From: Discostella pseudostelligera
Taxonomy: Eukaryota > Bacillariophyta > Thalassiosirophyceae > Thalassiosirales > Thalassiosiraceae
Direction of reading: 5' to 3'
Length of the DNA: 35,285 bases
Assembly: GCA_036940085.1 (NCBI GenBank)
Contig: JALLBK010000035.1
Location: forward strand, 1 to 35,285
Program-made: the position numbers and the translations under genes
Part shown: positions 18,403 to 29,300 of the stretch, in pieces
Layout of the letters: every line of letters begins with the position of its first letter
How positions within the stretch are numbered: the first letter of the stretch is position 1
The notes under the pieces: model-generated
Seen by the model: the letters and a program-made list of their open reading frames with translations, nothing else
Told to the model about the DNA's origin: nothing
The model's database searches: none

Positions 18403-19224
18403 GGCGGAAGATTATTTTGATGATGATCGTCTTGGGCTGTATGCTGTATCTCACTGATACCATTCAATGTGGCCCACCGCTAACCAACTACCAGGATGGC
18501 GCGGTGGATGCCGTTGCTTTCATTCACTGACATGATGCAATGAAGCCATCGACCCTACTCTGGGACGGATGTGGACAAAAGCAAAAGTTCGACGGTCGAC
18601 GACGACCCGACGACGCCGACAGATCATCTTTTCATGGTCAACCACCTCGCTCGTGATGACTGTTGTCTGTTGTTGGATGTGCATAGAACAGCCCGCAGAA
18701 TCCACGGAGGAATTAGTACAAACAAGCGGGGGCTCAAAGGGGCCCAACTACCTACTCCTACTCCTACAATATTCAAAATTCATAACTCACAGTATGGCCG
18801 CCCCCTTCTGCCCCCTTTTGCCTCCCTTCCGCCCCCTTTTCCGACATACACCCTGTGGCGATTAGATACTTAGCGATAGCTTTTCTCCAAACCAAGAAAG
18901 AGCATCGACAAAAGACAAAACAATGCATCCAACGGTTGGACTGCGTAGAAAAATACTCGTACTCCTAGTAAGTAGGAATACAGGAGAGGAGCCGAAAGGA
19001 AACGACATGTGGCGAGAAATTACAACAACTTCTCACTTGTCTGGATGCACCATCCAGTACCTTGCCGTGTGTATCGTACCAAGCAACAAGCAACGCTCTC
19101 AGCTCTCGACCCTTTCTGTTTCTGCGTTCTGCGACGGATGGGAGAGGCACAAAAATGCCAAGCCACAATGGTTGCCGAATCCACCCCTACTACAGGCGCG
19201 CTCTCTGGAGGAAAAGAATAAACA
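18403..19224. other. Divergent promoter region between the J/U-box and armadillo genes
   Basis: About 820 bp with several overlapping short open frames but no recognisable domain or RNA gene. A pyrimidine-rich tract at about 18798-18842 repeats a GCCCCCTTTT-like unit. Nothing else stands out. Confidence 0.5.
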
Positions 19225-22200
19225 ATGGAATACCACCATCATCAACGAGGAGGTCACCCTCCGCAGCACACGGGGCAATATTACCCCAACCCCCAACAAC
19301 AGCAGCAGCAACAGCAGCAGCAGTACAATCAACACTATCAGCAACAGCAACAACAACACTCCGGAATTCCATCGTCGATCATGAAGGCAGTCAGCCCAAT
19401 TAATGCCAATGTCTCCATCGACTCCACATTGTCGTCCACTAATGATTCTTTGTCGGCGGACACGGAAATGAGTTTTGACCCGCAACAGCAGCAACACCAG
19501 CAGCAGCAACAATACCAGCAGCAGCCGCCGCCGCCGCAGCAAATGCATCAACAGCCACCACGCGATCGCGATCCAACGTCACCATCTTATTCTGACGGCG
19601 TCGGCGGTGGCGACTACGATAACCAACAACAGCCACATCACCAAACGCCAATGAAAGCGACAATGGATCGCGACATGACCGAGGATGAAGTAGCCCTCAT
19701 GGTCAGAAATGCACTACGCAAGGCACGGAAGGCAATGAACAATAGTGCCTCGTCGTCGGTGAGTGATAATGAAGACGATGGTGCCGTCGATCAGCAGCAG
19801 CAGCCGCTCTCTCCCAACATCCAGATGAGTCACAATGGCCACCACCACCACAACAGCAACAACAGCGATGGCAATGTCGGTATGAATGGATCCATCTATG
19901 CTGGCGATGCTGGCAAGGAAGACGAAGACGACGACGGAGGAGGAGGTGTTGGCAACAGCGGTGGGGGGACTTACATCCCCGACGAGGTTAGCTTTGGTAT
20001 GAGCGGAGAAGAACAAGACAAGCTTCGTCCACTTATATCCTGTGATAGCGAAGGTCCAACCGAGGTACTATCGCCAAGGTCGGAGGCAATTGCCGAGGCA
20101 GAACGGAAGGATGCATTGGCACGTCGCATCGAGGAGGAGATTCGGAGTGCACGTGCCTTTGCGGAACGCAAGTATGCTGCCTCGGGGAGATCATCATTGG
20201 CCATGTCTTCTACTCAAAGGGGAGGGGGAGGTGAGCAGGGTGTTGTTGATGGGGATATCACCCCCCGTGCAAGTCCCGCCCGAGCTTCGGGACGAAAAAG
20301 TAGCAGTGGTCGCTCATCGGCATTGTCGGTGGATACGCAAATGACACCCGCTATCTCGAACATGGCGGATCCTAGTTCGCCATCGAGACTAACATCAGCA
20401 TCCTCACCGTCGTCGAGTAATAACATTAATTCTTCATGGCGTGATTCGGCTCGGAAGCGAATGGCACGGACGAACAACAACAACAGCAGCTGCAGCAGTT
20501 ACAATATCCGAGGTGCAACGGAGAAGGTCATGTTGAATAGGGTGGAGGGAGTTTCTTCCCCTAATTCGACTGGTGGTGGTGGTGGTGGGGGAGGAGGAGG
20601 AAGTGCCACATCCCCCCGTCCACCCACAACTCCTAGGTCTAGTAAATATTCTACTGTGATGGTAGGAGGAGGAGGAGCAGGAGGGGAAAATGTAGCGTCA
20701 CCTCGAGATGGTCAAAGTGATAACATGAATTCAACGACTTCTCCGAGATGGGGTAGTAGCAATAACAACAACTTGTCCAACGATCCTACCATTGCCGAGC
20801 AAGAATTTACCAACAACCCACCCACACCTATCGGCATGGCGACATCTCCACCATCCTCCCATCACAAGATGTCATCGTCGGTGGCACCACCACCACCACC
20901 ACCACCTCCTCCTCCTCCACCCATTACTACCAACACTACCAATTCCAACAAACCTCACAATTCTCGTCAAGTCTTATTTCGACATCCCTATCCCCTTCCA
21001 CCCCCACCACCCATGCCACGCAATGACGACATGATTATAGCATCCAACTGTCCTCCCGAAAAAGAAGTGAATGTTAGGTGGGTTCAACCAGATACTGACT
21101 TGGAGGCACTCATCATCGCGGCAGGCAATGAAGAAAATTTAGTCCGTAGGAGCAATGCCTGTGGGGCACTGAAAGTCTTGGCATCCAAGGATTCGAACAA
21201 GCCAAAATTATGTCGCACTACCGGTTTGTTGGATGGACTTGTAAAGGCCAGTTGGGATGATGCCGTTGATTCGGATGCCCTTGATGCACGTACTCGTGCA
21301 GTAACCACCCTATTGGCATTGAGTGAACCCAAGGGCAATCGACAGATTATGGCCAAACATCCACAGCTGATTGATGTGTTAATTAAGGTGATTAAGGAGG
21401 ATACGGGCGAGGCACGATGGAGGGCCACATCGACATTGGCCACTTTGGCGAAAACTCCCGCGAATAGGGGTGGGATGGGACAATTGCATGAGTTGGCAAC
21501 GGTGTTGGGGGATTTGATGTTGGAGAGATTATCAATAGAATCACCAAAAGATACGAAAGCGGAAGGGGGCAAGGCGGAAGCATCAGGGGGTGGTGGTGGG
21601 GATAAAGAAGTATTTGTTGATAAAGAAAATCATGATGCCGGTGATGGCGAGGCGGGCAATGAAGGAGGAGAAGAAGCGGGTGGTGGTGGTGGTGGTGGTG
21701 GTGGAGGAGGAGGAAGTTTGCGTGCGAATGCCACCGGAGCCACAAGAAGTCGGGATGACTATTCCTATTTGACAGGGCAGCATTCCACCTTTGACACATT
21801 GGACGATGAACGATTATTTACGCACACCTACTCGGGAACATTTACCGACGGAACGGGTACGACCTTTACTGAAGATGATTATACCTATCGATCGGCTTAT
21901 GATTCCGACACGCATTACAGTGATGAGAACGAAGACGATCATTCACGTGGTTCACATGATTCGTATGACGAAGACGACGATGAGTACAGTGTTCAGGATG
22001 AGGAGGGTGTCGAGATGCAAATTAGTTCATTGAAAAAGATGAATATTGAAAACTCCTCCGAGTATCTGGCCAAGAGTCAGTTGAGTGCGTGCGCCACCCT
22101 CTCACACCTAGCGAAGCATTGTGCCAATGCTCCCATCTTGTGCAAGAACGATCAACTGCTCAACAGTATCATCACTGTGGCAGGTGCCATCGATAGTCCG

Positions 22201-22722
22201 ATACATACTCGATGTCTGGAAATACTCTGCAACTTTACGCGGTTCCCATCGAATAATGCTCGATTGGCAGCCATACCCAAATGCATCAACGCGTTATTGC
22301 TCTGCTGTAAATCGAAAATTGCCGAGGATCGAATGTGGTCCGTCCGTACTCTGCAAAATTTATGCTCCGACGCGTCGAGTAAGGTTGGACTTGCGACCAG
22401 TGCCGTCCTCACAGCGCTCAGTACCGCGGCCATGCGCAAGGATCATGATGAGCAGTACGCTGCCGTGGGGGCATTGATGAATCTCTCTACCGAACCTGGA
22501 TCGATTGTACCCTTGACCAATACCAAAACTGTCGTTGCAACATTGGTCCATCTTGCGCATAGTCCCAACACATCGAGTGCGGTACGCAAGCTGGCGTGTG
22601 ATTCGTTGGCGACAATTGGTCTTTGGTTGCAGACTTTGGCAAGTGCCGGGACGGTACCGCCGGAAATTCCGTTTAGTCCACTCCCAACGCATTCGGCCAC
22701 TGGATGGTTACGGTGGGAGTGA
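19225..22722 (+). CDS. Large low-complexity protein with two armadillo-repeat blocks
   Basis: The single frame gives 1165 aa. The first 620 residues are disordered: polyGln near 24-45 and 86-97, Asn/Ser/Gly runs, polyPro near 553-565. One charged helix (about 282-315, AEAERKDALARRIEEEIRSA) stands out. ARM/HEAT-like repeats occupy about 628-765 (NLVRRSNACGALKVLA, RTRAVTTLLALSEPKGNRQI, RWRATSTLATLAK) and 945-1140 (SACATLSHLAKHCANA, HTRCLEILCNFTRFP, MWSVRTLQNLCSDA, QYAAVGALMNLSTEPG). The two blocks are separated by an acidic, Gly-run linker (polyGly near 820-832). ARM arrays form a superhelix that binds partner proteins. No catalytic motif is visible, so this is a scaffold or adaptor of unknown role. 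The polyGln and polyGly codon runs are near-pure CAR or GGN repeats and may vary in length between strains. Confidence 0.8.
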   Translation: MEYHHHQRGGHPPQHTGQYYPNPQQQQQQQQQQYNQHYQQQQQQHSGIPSSIMKAVSPINANVSIDSTLSSTNDSLSADTEMSFDPQQQQHQQQQQYQQQPPPPQQMHQQPPRDRDPTSPSYSDGVGGGDYDNQQQPHHQTPMKATMDRDMTEDEVALMVRNALRKARKAMNNSASSSVSDNEDDGAVDQQQQPLSPNIQMSHNGHHHHNSNNSDGNVGMNGSIYAGDAGKEDEDDDGGGGVGNSGGGTYIPDEVSFGMSGEEQDKLRPLISCDSEGPTEVLSPRSEAIAEAERKDALARRIEEEIRSARAFAERKYAASGRSSLAMSSTQRGGGGEQGVVDGDITPRASPARASGRKSSSGRSSALSVDTQMTPAISNMADPSSPSRLTSASSPSSSNNINSSWRDSARKRMARTNNNNSSCSSYNIRGATEKVMLNRVEGVSSPNSTGGGGGGGGGGSATSPRPPTTPRSSKYSTVMVGGGGAGGENVASPRDGQSDNMNSTTSPRWGSSNNNNLSNDPTIAEQEFTNNPPTPIGMATSPPSSHHKMSSSVAPPPPPPPPPPPPITTNTTNSNKPHNSRQVLFRHPYPLPPPPPMPRNDDMIIASNCPPEKEVNVRWVQPDTDLEALIIAAGNEENLVRRSNACGALKVLASKDSNKPKLCRTTGLLDGLVKASWDDAVDSDALDARTRAVTTLLALSEPKGNRQIMAKHPQLIDVLIKVIKEDTGEARWRATSTLATLAKTPANRGGMGQLHELATVLGDLMLERLSIESPKDTKAEGGKAEASGGGGGDKEVFVDKENHDAGDGEAGNEGGEEAGGGGGGGGGGGGSLRANATGATRSRDDYSYLTGQHSTFDTLDDERLFTHTYSGTFTDGTGTTFTEDDYTYRSAYDSDTHYSDENEDDHSRGSHDSYDEDDDEYSVQDEEGVEMQISSLKKMNIENSSEYLAKSQLSACATLSHLAKHCANAPILCKNDQLLNSIITVAGAIDSPIHTRCLEILCNFTRFPSNNARLAAIPKCINALLLCCKSKIAEDRMWSVRTLQNLCSDASSKVGLATSAVLTALSTAAMRKDHDEQYAAVGALMNLSTEPGSIVPLTNTKTVVATLVHLAHSPNTSSAVRKLACDSLATIGLWLQTLASAGTVPPEIPFSPLPTHSATGWLRWE

Positions 22723-22883
22723 GGATGGAAAGTTGAACAAAGGCTACAACTCATATTAATTACACAGCCAGATTATGATGTAAGAACTCTGATTTAATTC
22801 CTCGTTTCTTATTATGGCTGCACTTACAATAAAGTTGTTCGAACTTTGTCAAGACTTCTTGTGTGTGCTCCTACTACTTTTTG

Positions 22884-23477
22884 TCAGCTCTCGTTATTAT
22901 CCTTCATATTCTGCCACTCTTCATCCAAAACACCATTTATCGTATCCAAACCCATGCGAAAGCCATGCTTAGTTCCTGCTCTGTGGTACTTGCGACATGT
23001 GGCAAACGTATCCGGCTTGGGATCCGTAGATTGAAACTTTGAGCAATGAACGTATGCCAAACCTCCAATCTCCTGAAGCACTTTTTCTTCTGTTGTTACT
23101 TGACCACGACAGCTCAGCGCCGTCGCTGCCACGTGAGCTTGTTGGCATCCATACAAACATGCTTGATGCATAGTCTTTCGCTGAATGGAATTGCGTTCGG
23201 GTTGGCAAATGCTTGTACATGCTTTTCGAGAGTCCACTGTAGATTCACATTGTTTCCAATGAATGTCTGTAATTTGTTCCAAGGTCCGTCGTTGCGCGAG
23301 CGGACGGGCAGAAGGAGCAGTGGTTTTGGTTAACCCTCGATTTCTATAATGGAGAACAGTGATTGCCGCGACGACAACGTAGATCACCAAGGTTGTAATG
23401 ACAAGAGGTAGCTTCCTGTCGTGCTTCTTTCCCCGTTCTTTCCAATATGAATTGGAAGATTTGGCGTAGATGGTCAT
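22884..23477 (-). CDS. Single-pass membrane protein with twin CX3C cysteine motif
   Basis: I do not recognise the family. The 197-aa product has a short basic N-terminus (KERGKKHDRK), one membrane segment at about 24-43 (PLVITTLVIYVVVAAITVL) and a soluble C-terminal domain, suggesting a type II topology. Eight Cys follow at 77, 87, 91, 107, 111, 123, 145 and 161. The core is CX3C-X15-CX3C (KACTSIC ... QACLYGC), the spacing of a helical hairpin held by two disulphides, as in small Tim chaperones and alpha-hairpinins. The flanking Cys could add further bonds. Location could be secretory or mitochondrial intermembrane space; the sequence does not decide. It is divergent from the membrane protein at 23639 with only about 160 bp between. 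Confidence 0.65.
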   Translation of the reverse strand: MTIYAKSSNSYWKERGKKHDRKLPLVITTLVIYVVVAAITVLHYRNRGLTKTTAPSARPLAQRRTLEQITDIHWKQCESTVDSRKACTSICQPERNSIQRKTMHQACLYGCQQAHVAATALSCRGQVTTEEKVLQEIGGLAYVHCSKFQSTDPKPDTFATCRKYHRAGTKHGFRMGLDTINGVLDEEWQNMKDNNES

Positions 23478-23638
23478 CGTGAAGGCGGTAACAAGTGGCA
23501 GCTGAAGCGGAAGTGATAGCGGACCAGCAGCTTCAAGCGAAAGAACAATGCAAATTTTTAAATTTCAAATTTTCGAAGCATTGTCATTGCTACTTATTGT
23601 AGCCAACAACTTGACCAGAATTCGACATCGCACTCACA

Positions 23639-24394
23639 ATGTCGAAGCATTGCCCAACAACACGGACCAAAATTCGACATCATACATCGACAATGAAAAG
23701 TATCGAGAGCGGCATCATATACGTCGGCATTCCGCCCTCTGGAGATATGAATAGTCCTTTCTCTACATCAGAGTCCGCTCAACGCACCATTGTCAGATCC
23801 ACACTTCGCGACAAATTTAAAACAGGAAGCCATGCGGTTCTCGCATTCGTCATCGGTGTCCTTCTAGCCTTCTGCGCGTGGGTTGCGAACCAAGGTTGGA
23901 CAATTGCAGCTCTCCTGGTCTTCGGAGAGTTCTCTTGGAGTTCAGCCTGGAAACATATTCTTCTTTTGATCATTGGCTCAGTGGCCACGACAATCGCATT
24001 TGCAACATCCTTCAACTTGATATTCTCTAGCATTTTGGACGAGTATGATGACGATGATAAGGGTAAAGACTCTGAATTATCAGCATACAGAAAAGACGTG
24101 GCAGATGCATTGCATGATATCGGTGAACACGGCATGGTGGCTGGCTATATTGGATGTATGTCTTTATTCAAGGTACTTCTCGACAAGAAACTCATTGCAA
24201 TTGGCGTGTTGAAAACACCCAATGATCCTTTCAATGCCACAATGATTGTCGGGATGTTAATGTGGGTTCTGTGCACCAAGATAAGAGATTACATCAAGGC
24301 AGTGAAACGTGTGAACAGCCGCCAAAGACAGGATGTATTCGTAGGTGTTCCAAATTGTGCGGTTTCGGCGGATGAACATGACAATCTCATTTGA
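23639..24394 (+). CDS. Small multipass membrane protein of unknown function
   Basis: The 251-aa product is not recognised. Hydrophobic segments lie at about 65-83 (HAVLAFVIGVLLAFCAWVA), 87-98, 106-131 (HILLLIIGSVATTIAFAT) and 200-213 (ATMIVGMLMWVLCT). An acidic loop (DEYDDDDKGKDSE) sits after the third. Residues 165-190 may be a re-entrant or short fourth helix. The first ATG, at 23639, is used; a second in-frame ATG at 23693 sits in a near-copy of the same sequence context (see findings) and may be the true start. It has a divergent neighbour that is also a membrane protein. Confidence 0.55.
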   Translation: MSKHCPTTRTKIRHHTSTMKSIESGIIYVGIPPSGDMNSPFSTSESAQRTIVRSTLRDKFKTGSHAVLAFVIGVLLAFCAWVANQGWTIAALLVFGEFSWSSAWKHILLLIIGSVATTIAFATSFNLIFSSILDEYDDDDKGKDSELSAYRKDVADALHDIGEHGMVAGYIGCMSLFKVLLDKKLIAIGVLKTPNDPFNATMIVGMLMWVLCTKIRDYIKAVKRVNSRQRQDVFVGVPNCAVSADEHDNLI

Positions 24395-24483
24395 CATTTC
24401 TAAACAGCGAACATCCTCGTTGATAATTGCGATTTTGGCAGTAGCGAATATAGTTCATTGCAGTTGAACTGGTGGTTGTGTAT

Positions 24484-25962
24484 TTATTCACCGCAGGAAA
24501 ATATCTGAACGACGCCATCATTTCCACAACTTGCCAGCTTCAATCTATTATTGGTGCCACTAGCTCTCCCGCCAATAGTCCCTCCAGATCCATCAACATC
24601 TGCTCGACCGCAATCCACTCCCCAGACTATTCCTTCATGCATCCCCTCGAAGGTATGGACGGGTTTACTACTTGCCAATCCACTACTACAATCCCAAACT
24701 TTTACACTCCGGTCCGATCCACAGGTTACCAAGTGTCGTCCGTCGGGGAAGGGTGTTACATCCATTACCCATCCTTTATGTGCTGTAATGGCACATGCCA
24801 CGAGCTTTACAGGAGCAGACATGTTCGTCCGTTCATTGTTGCAGGATGCATCATACGAGTATAAATGACCATCATCATCGGCAGCGAATAGTAATGCACC
24901 GTCGGGACATGAGAAGGAAAGTGCTCGAACGGGGGAGGAGGCATGCAATAGATGGTGCATCCTCCGAAAGGTCAATTCTCCTGATGATGACGACGACGAT
25001 GATGATGTCGATAGAGGAGAAGAGTAAATATCCACCGTACCATCTTTTCTTCCGACGACAAATGAATTTGGACAAGTAGGATGAAATCGTAGTGATAAGA
25101 CACAAGCGTGTCCAGAACCGACGGATGCGACAATCTTTCCGGGTGGGGTTGTCGACTTTGAAAGGATATCTGCATCGCCGCCACTACCACTGCCATCTAT
25201 CCTTTTTCCACCTGGACGAGCCGATAATACACTCGTCTTACATAGCACTACTGCACCATCGGCACATCCCAAAGCCACGAGTATATCATCATTGCCTTCA
25301 CAAATATTGTAGTAATTTGCCAAGGATGGTGGACGTATCGCAAGTGTCGTTCCCGTGGCAGAATTTACAACAAACTCTACGTTTGGTCGAATGTATCTTG
25401 TGGTGCGTTTGTCACCACCACTAGCATCGGCAGTGTTGGTATCATCCTCGTGTAAAGTTGTGGAGACATCGTCATTCTTCTCACCACGAACCCAAATACA
25501 AACTTGTCCCCCCAATCGGGAGGCGATGACAACTTCATCACCGGCAATTGTATCCTCGCCACAATAATTTCGCACTATATCGAGTGCAGCATATCCCAGC
25601 GAAATAGTATTATTTGCTGCAGTTGTTGATGCTGCTGTAGAAATGGATTGGTAATCTTCACTCGATACCAAACATTCCGTACAAGATACATTCAATGGAG
25701 ATGCATCCAATACATCATCATTGGTAGTGTTATCATTTGTAGTGCGATCGGTAAGAGTGTAGCATTGAATAAAGTTGGATGCACCCGCGACTAGGAGGCG
25801 AACGGGCGATGACGACGCCGATGACGACGCCGATGATGGCAGACGTCGACGACGATCAAGACGACACGGTGAGAAGCGCACGCGCCAAACTGGAGGTGGC
25901 GGCGGTCCAGCTGGTGGCAGCGAGGATGGTTGGATGCGATGGAGGGTTCGATAGCCGCTCAT
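24484..25962 (-). CDS. WD40 protein of the SKI8/WDR61 type
   Basis: The 492-aa protein is a WD40 propeller. The last three blades are clear and resemble WDR61/Ski8: PVRALSFSCPDGALLFAADD, then AHKGWVMDVTPFPDGRHLVT with SDRSVKVWDCSSG, then HEGIVWGVDCG with LASCGNDGVVQIFSC. Earlier blades are diverged (VWRVRFSPCRL, RLLVAGASNFIQCYTL, VASRLGGQVCIWVRG, VLSLRFHPTCPNSFVVG). Ser/Thr/Asp-rich insertions explain the length, against about 305 aa in human. SKI8 is the propeller subunit of the SKI complex, which feeds mRNA to the cytoplasmic exosome, and in animals also joins the Paf1 complex. Assignment to SKI8 rather than another WD40 protein is by motif memory. It shares a short divergent promoter with the CWF19-like gene. 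Confidence 0.72.
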   Translation of the reverse strand: MSGYRTLHRIQPSSLPPAGPPPPPVWRVRFSPCRLDRRRRLPSSASSSASSSPVRLLVAGASNFIQCYTLTDRTTNDNTTNDDVLDASPLNVSCTECLVSSEDYQSISTAASTTAANNTISLGYAALDIVRNYCGEDTIAGDEVVIASRLGGQVCIWVRGEKNDDVSTTLHEDDTNTADASGGDKRTTRYIRPNVEFVVNSATGTTLAIRPPSLANYYNICEGNDDILVALGCADGAVVLCKTSVLSARPGGKRIDGSGSGGDADILSKSTTPPGKIVASVGSGHACVLSLRFHPTCPNSFVVGRKDGTVDIYSSPLSTSSSSSSSSGELTFRRMHHLLHASSPVRALSFSCPDGALLFAADDDGHLYSYDASCNNERTNMSAPVKLVACAITAHKGWVMDVTPFPDGRHLVTCGSDRSVKVWDCSSGLASSKPVHTFEGMHEGIVWGVDCGRADVDGSGGTIGGRASGTNNRLKLASCGNDGVVQIFSCGE

Positions 25963-26310
25963 GGTGATGGTGCATTGAGCTAGATTGGCTCCATCTATCC
26001 GTCCTACGAACCTCTGTCTTTGCCTTGACTTTCATGGTGTCGGTGCTGTTGGACACCGACGCCAGACAGACGAGCCAATACTGACTCCACGTGGAGATCA
26101 CTGACTTTCACATCAACGCCAGACAGACGAAAGATCTTCCCTACTGACCACATACAATCGCCACCGACCGCCGACTGTGACCATGGCAGATGGCAGCCTC
26201 CCGGAGGCGCTAGCGGAAGTAGAAAAGCGGAAGCACCACCACCAACACCAAGCAAGCCAACAAACATTCATCACTGTCTTTGCATATTGATATACAATTG
26301 AAAAAAGGCA
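25963..26310. other. Divergent promoter region between the SKI8-like and CWF19-like genes
   Basis: About 350 bp with no gene. It contains ACGCCAGACAGACGA twice (26059-26073 and 26116-26130); the second copy extends to match the ERCC1 promoter motif. A GTCGGTGCTGTTGGACACCGAC inverted repeat also begins at about 26039. Confidence 0.6.
26059..26134 (+). repeat. Direct repeat of a 15-bp promoter motif
   Basis: ACGCCAGACAGACGA occurs exactly at 26059-26073 and 26116-26130, 57 bp apart, in the divergent promoter. The second copy extends to ACGCCAGACAGACGAAAGA, a one-mismatch match to 13876-13894. Confidence 0.6.
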
Positions 26311-29300
26311 ATGTCATCAACTTCATCGTCAAGCAATAATCGAGCCAAGGTCTTACTCGTCGGGCCTGTCCACGGTCAGCTCCGCCTCCTCTCTGAGAAA
26401 TTAAACTCCTTGCAAAAGAGCAAGGCGGGACCATTCGATGTTTGCTTCTGCGCTGGTCCCTTCTTTGGTAACACTATTGCCACCACCACCAATGGCGATG
26501 AGGAGGAGGCATCGCGAATATTGAACGGTGAAGTACAGGAATTGATATCTGGATCGATAGTATTTCATGTACCGGTAGTATTTGTCGATGTTGGCAATAG
26601 TTCTGGTGCATATCCAGAGGGGTTGCAACAATTTGCACAAGCCAAGAGCGATGTGTTGAAAAAAGACGAGGATGAGATTGATTTAGATGATGTGGAAGAT
26701 GCTGATGAAGCAGAAGAGAAGAAGACACCACCAGTACCAGCAGCAGTAGCACCCGATGGACTGATTCGAATAGCACACAATCTCTATCAACTGGTCGGTG
26801 ACGGTGGTACTGCGGACATTGTGAGCATTCCTCTACCACTTGTCATGAATGACAATACTGACACCAACAGTGGTGGTAAATCGACAGCCAAGTGTCAATT
26901 AACCGTGGGATTCCTATCTCCACATATTCGACTTCCATGCAAATCCTACGAAGCCAAGGCGAAGCATACCTCTTTCCTTGGTTGTGATATATTGTTGTCG
27001 AGTGAATGGGGACAGGGAATGTTCACTTCATCATCATCATCATCGAATAGTAGTAGTGGTAGTGGTAATGGAGCATTGACATCGGAAGATCGCAATGCCA
27101 TAATTCAATGTGGGGCATCAGAGGGCGGGGATAATGTGGATGTCGTGGGATCGTACGATGTGGCAGAACTGGTCGCCATGGCTCGACCACGGTATCATGT
27201 TGCATTGGGACCGATGATTCCGATTGGTGGTGGTGGTGGAGATGATAATGATGCGACAGGTGTGAAACGAAGACGTCGATTCATCGCCAGCTTACCTTAT
27301 CGATATCCAGCAGCGTCCTCATCCTCGGGGACGAATCAACTTCATCACGCTGGTCGATTTCTTGCCATGGGTTCGGTAGTATCACCCTCGGAGACGAAAG
27401 CATTGGGCAAATCATATAAATTCATCCATGCCGTGGGGATAGTACCATTGTCGTATATGGATGCTTCGGATCGGGAGGCGGCACGAGAATCTAATTCGGT
27501 TGTGGATTGTCCATATACGGATGCATCCTATGCAATGGATGAGAATCCTTCAACTATGCTGATGAAGACGAATAATGGGCTCTCATCCGCGATGGGTTTG
27601 GGGATGAACTACACTAGAAATCACCACGGATTGGGATTATCGGAGGCTCAGGCACGACGATTGGCGCAGGAAGATGCAGCAGCAATGCTTGGAGGAGCAG
27701 GAGGTGGGGGCGGCGCATTTCGATGGCAACAGCGTCAACCGACTCGAAAACGTGCTAGGGATGGTGAAGATGGGCCTGATGATGGAGACGATGCCGAGGA
27801 GACGAAGCGACAGGCCCTTGAGGCCGAAAATCCGAACAACTGCTCTCTTTTCGTACATGGTCTACATCGCGATCCTGGCATGACGTTGACAGTGGATGCG
27901 CTAATGAATGCCTTCCGTCCTTTTGGTTGCGTCGGTGTTCGCTTTCCGAAACCGAAGATGAATAATTTCCAGATGCAACAGCAGCACAAACCGAGCTACG
28001 CTTTCTTAGATTTCAACACTCACGAAGAAGCATTGCAGTGCCTGGCCGATCTTAAAGGTGAGGCTGTTGTCAACAATATCACACTGAATCTGAAGTGGAG
28101 CTCGAGTTCGAATCAAAGGCGTCCAATGATGGCTCAACTGCAGGCACACCCTCCTCCACCCTATGGAATGGGCTTCATCCCGCCGCCACCACCACCTCCT
28201 CCACCACAACGTCGCAATCGTCTCACGGAAGCGGAGGCCGCTGATTCCACCACCTTGTTCCTGCGTCTTCCATCAACTATCCCTTCGTCTGCCTACCCCG
28301 CCGAATTGGAAACAGTGCGGCTTCTAGCACAGGGCACGATGGAGGAAGAACTGAATGTGGGAGTGTCCCTTGATTCTCCAGACCGTATTGCCGCCAAGGA
28401 TGAACCAGCTTTGAGGGTGAACGTACGCCATCCAAATGCAGAAACGAATTACGCGTTCTTGGAATTTTGCAGCCATGCCGCCGCATTGACAGTGTTGGTG
28501 GCATTGACGAGACACGAGGGCGGAGGAGTGGTAGGCGAGGAGAAGTTGGCGGTGAGCTGCTTGATCAGCGATGACATGTTAAAGAAAGACCTCTCTCATC
28601 TTCGAGGGGTTACGTTGTATTGGGCCAAGGGAGGAGGTGGAGGACATCAACCCAACTCCTCTGATGGCAATGCTACCAATAACAGCCATGGGTTGAAATT
28701 TAACAAGCGACATTTCCCTATAGACTCACGGACGGATTGCTGGTTTTGTTTGGCATCGCCTACATGCGAAAAGCACTTGATTGTGGCCGTATACGACGAG
28801 TGCTACGTTGCGTTACCAAAAGGTGGGGTAAATGAATATCATGCACTGATCATACCCGTTGAGCACGGTGGTGATGGAGCCCTCGTGAATCGTAAGCTTG
28901 CGCCTGAAATGGAGAAGGTTAAATCGAAATTACGTCTCCATGCCCGAACGGAATTGAAGAAAGACTTGTTCGTCTTCGAGCGTTGCATACAAACCAAGGG
29001 CGGATATCACACGCACGTGCAGTGCATCCCGGTGGATGCCGATTCCGGACCGGCGATCCAAGCAAAAATGCTAGAACTAGCCCTTAGGAATGGGTTCAAA
29101 TTAAAGGAAATCACGTCCGACTTGGGTCTCAATGCGTTGGAGGACGATTGGTCAGATGGATACTTTTACGCGGAAATACCCTTGCCTGGAGGTGGAGACG
29201 AATGTCGACGATTTATTTATCGCGCTGGAGATGCAGGCAATGAAAATGGGGCCTCCAGTCATGGGGGGCGGGCAACTGTCCCACTTCAGTTTGGGCGAGA

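Noticed and set aside
24571..24579. CTCCCGCCA box at 24570-24578 resembling the promoter E2F-like boxes.
   Set aside because: It lies inside the SKI8-like coding region and is single; chance match is likely.
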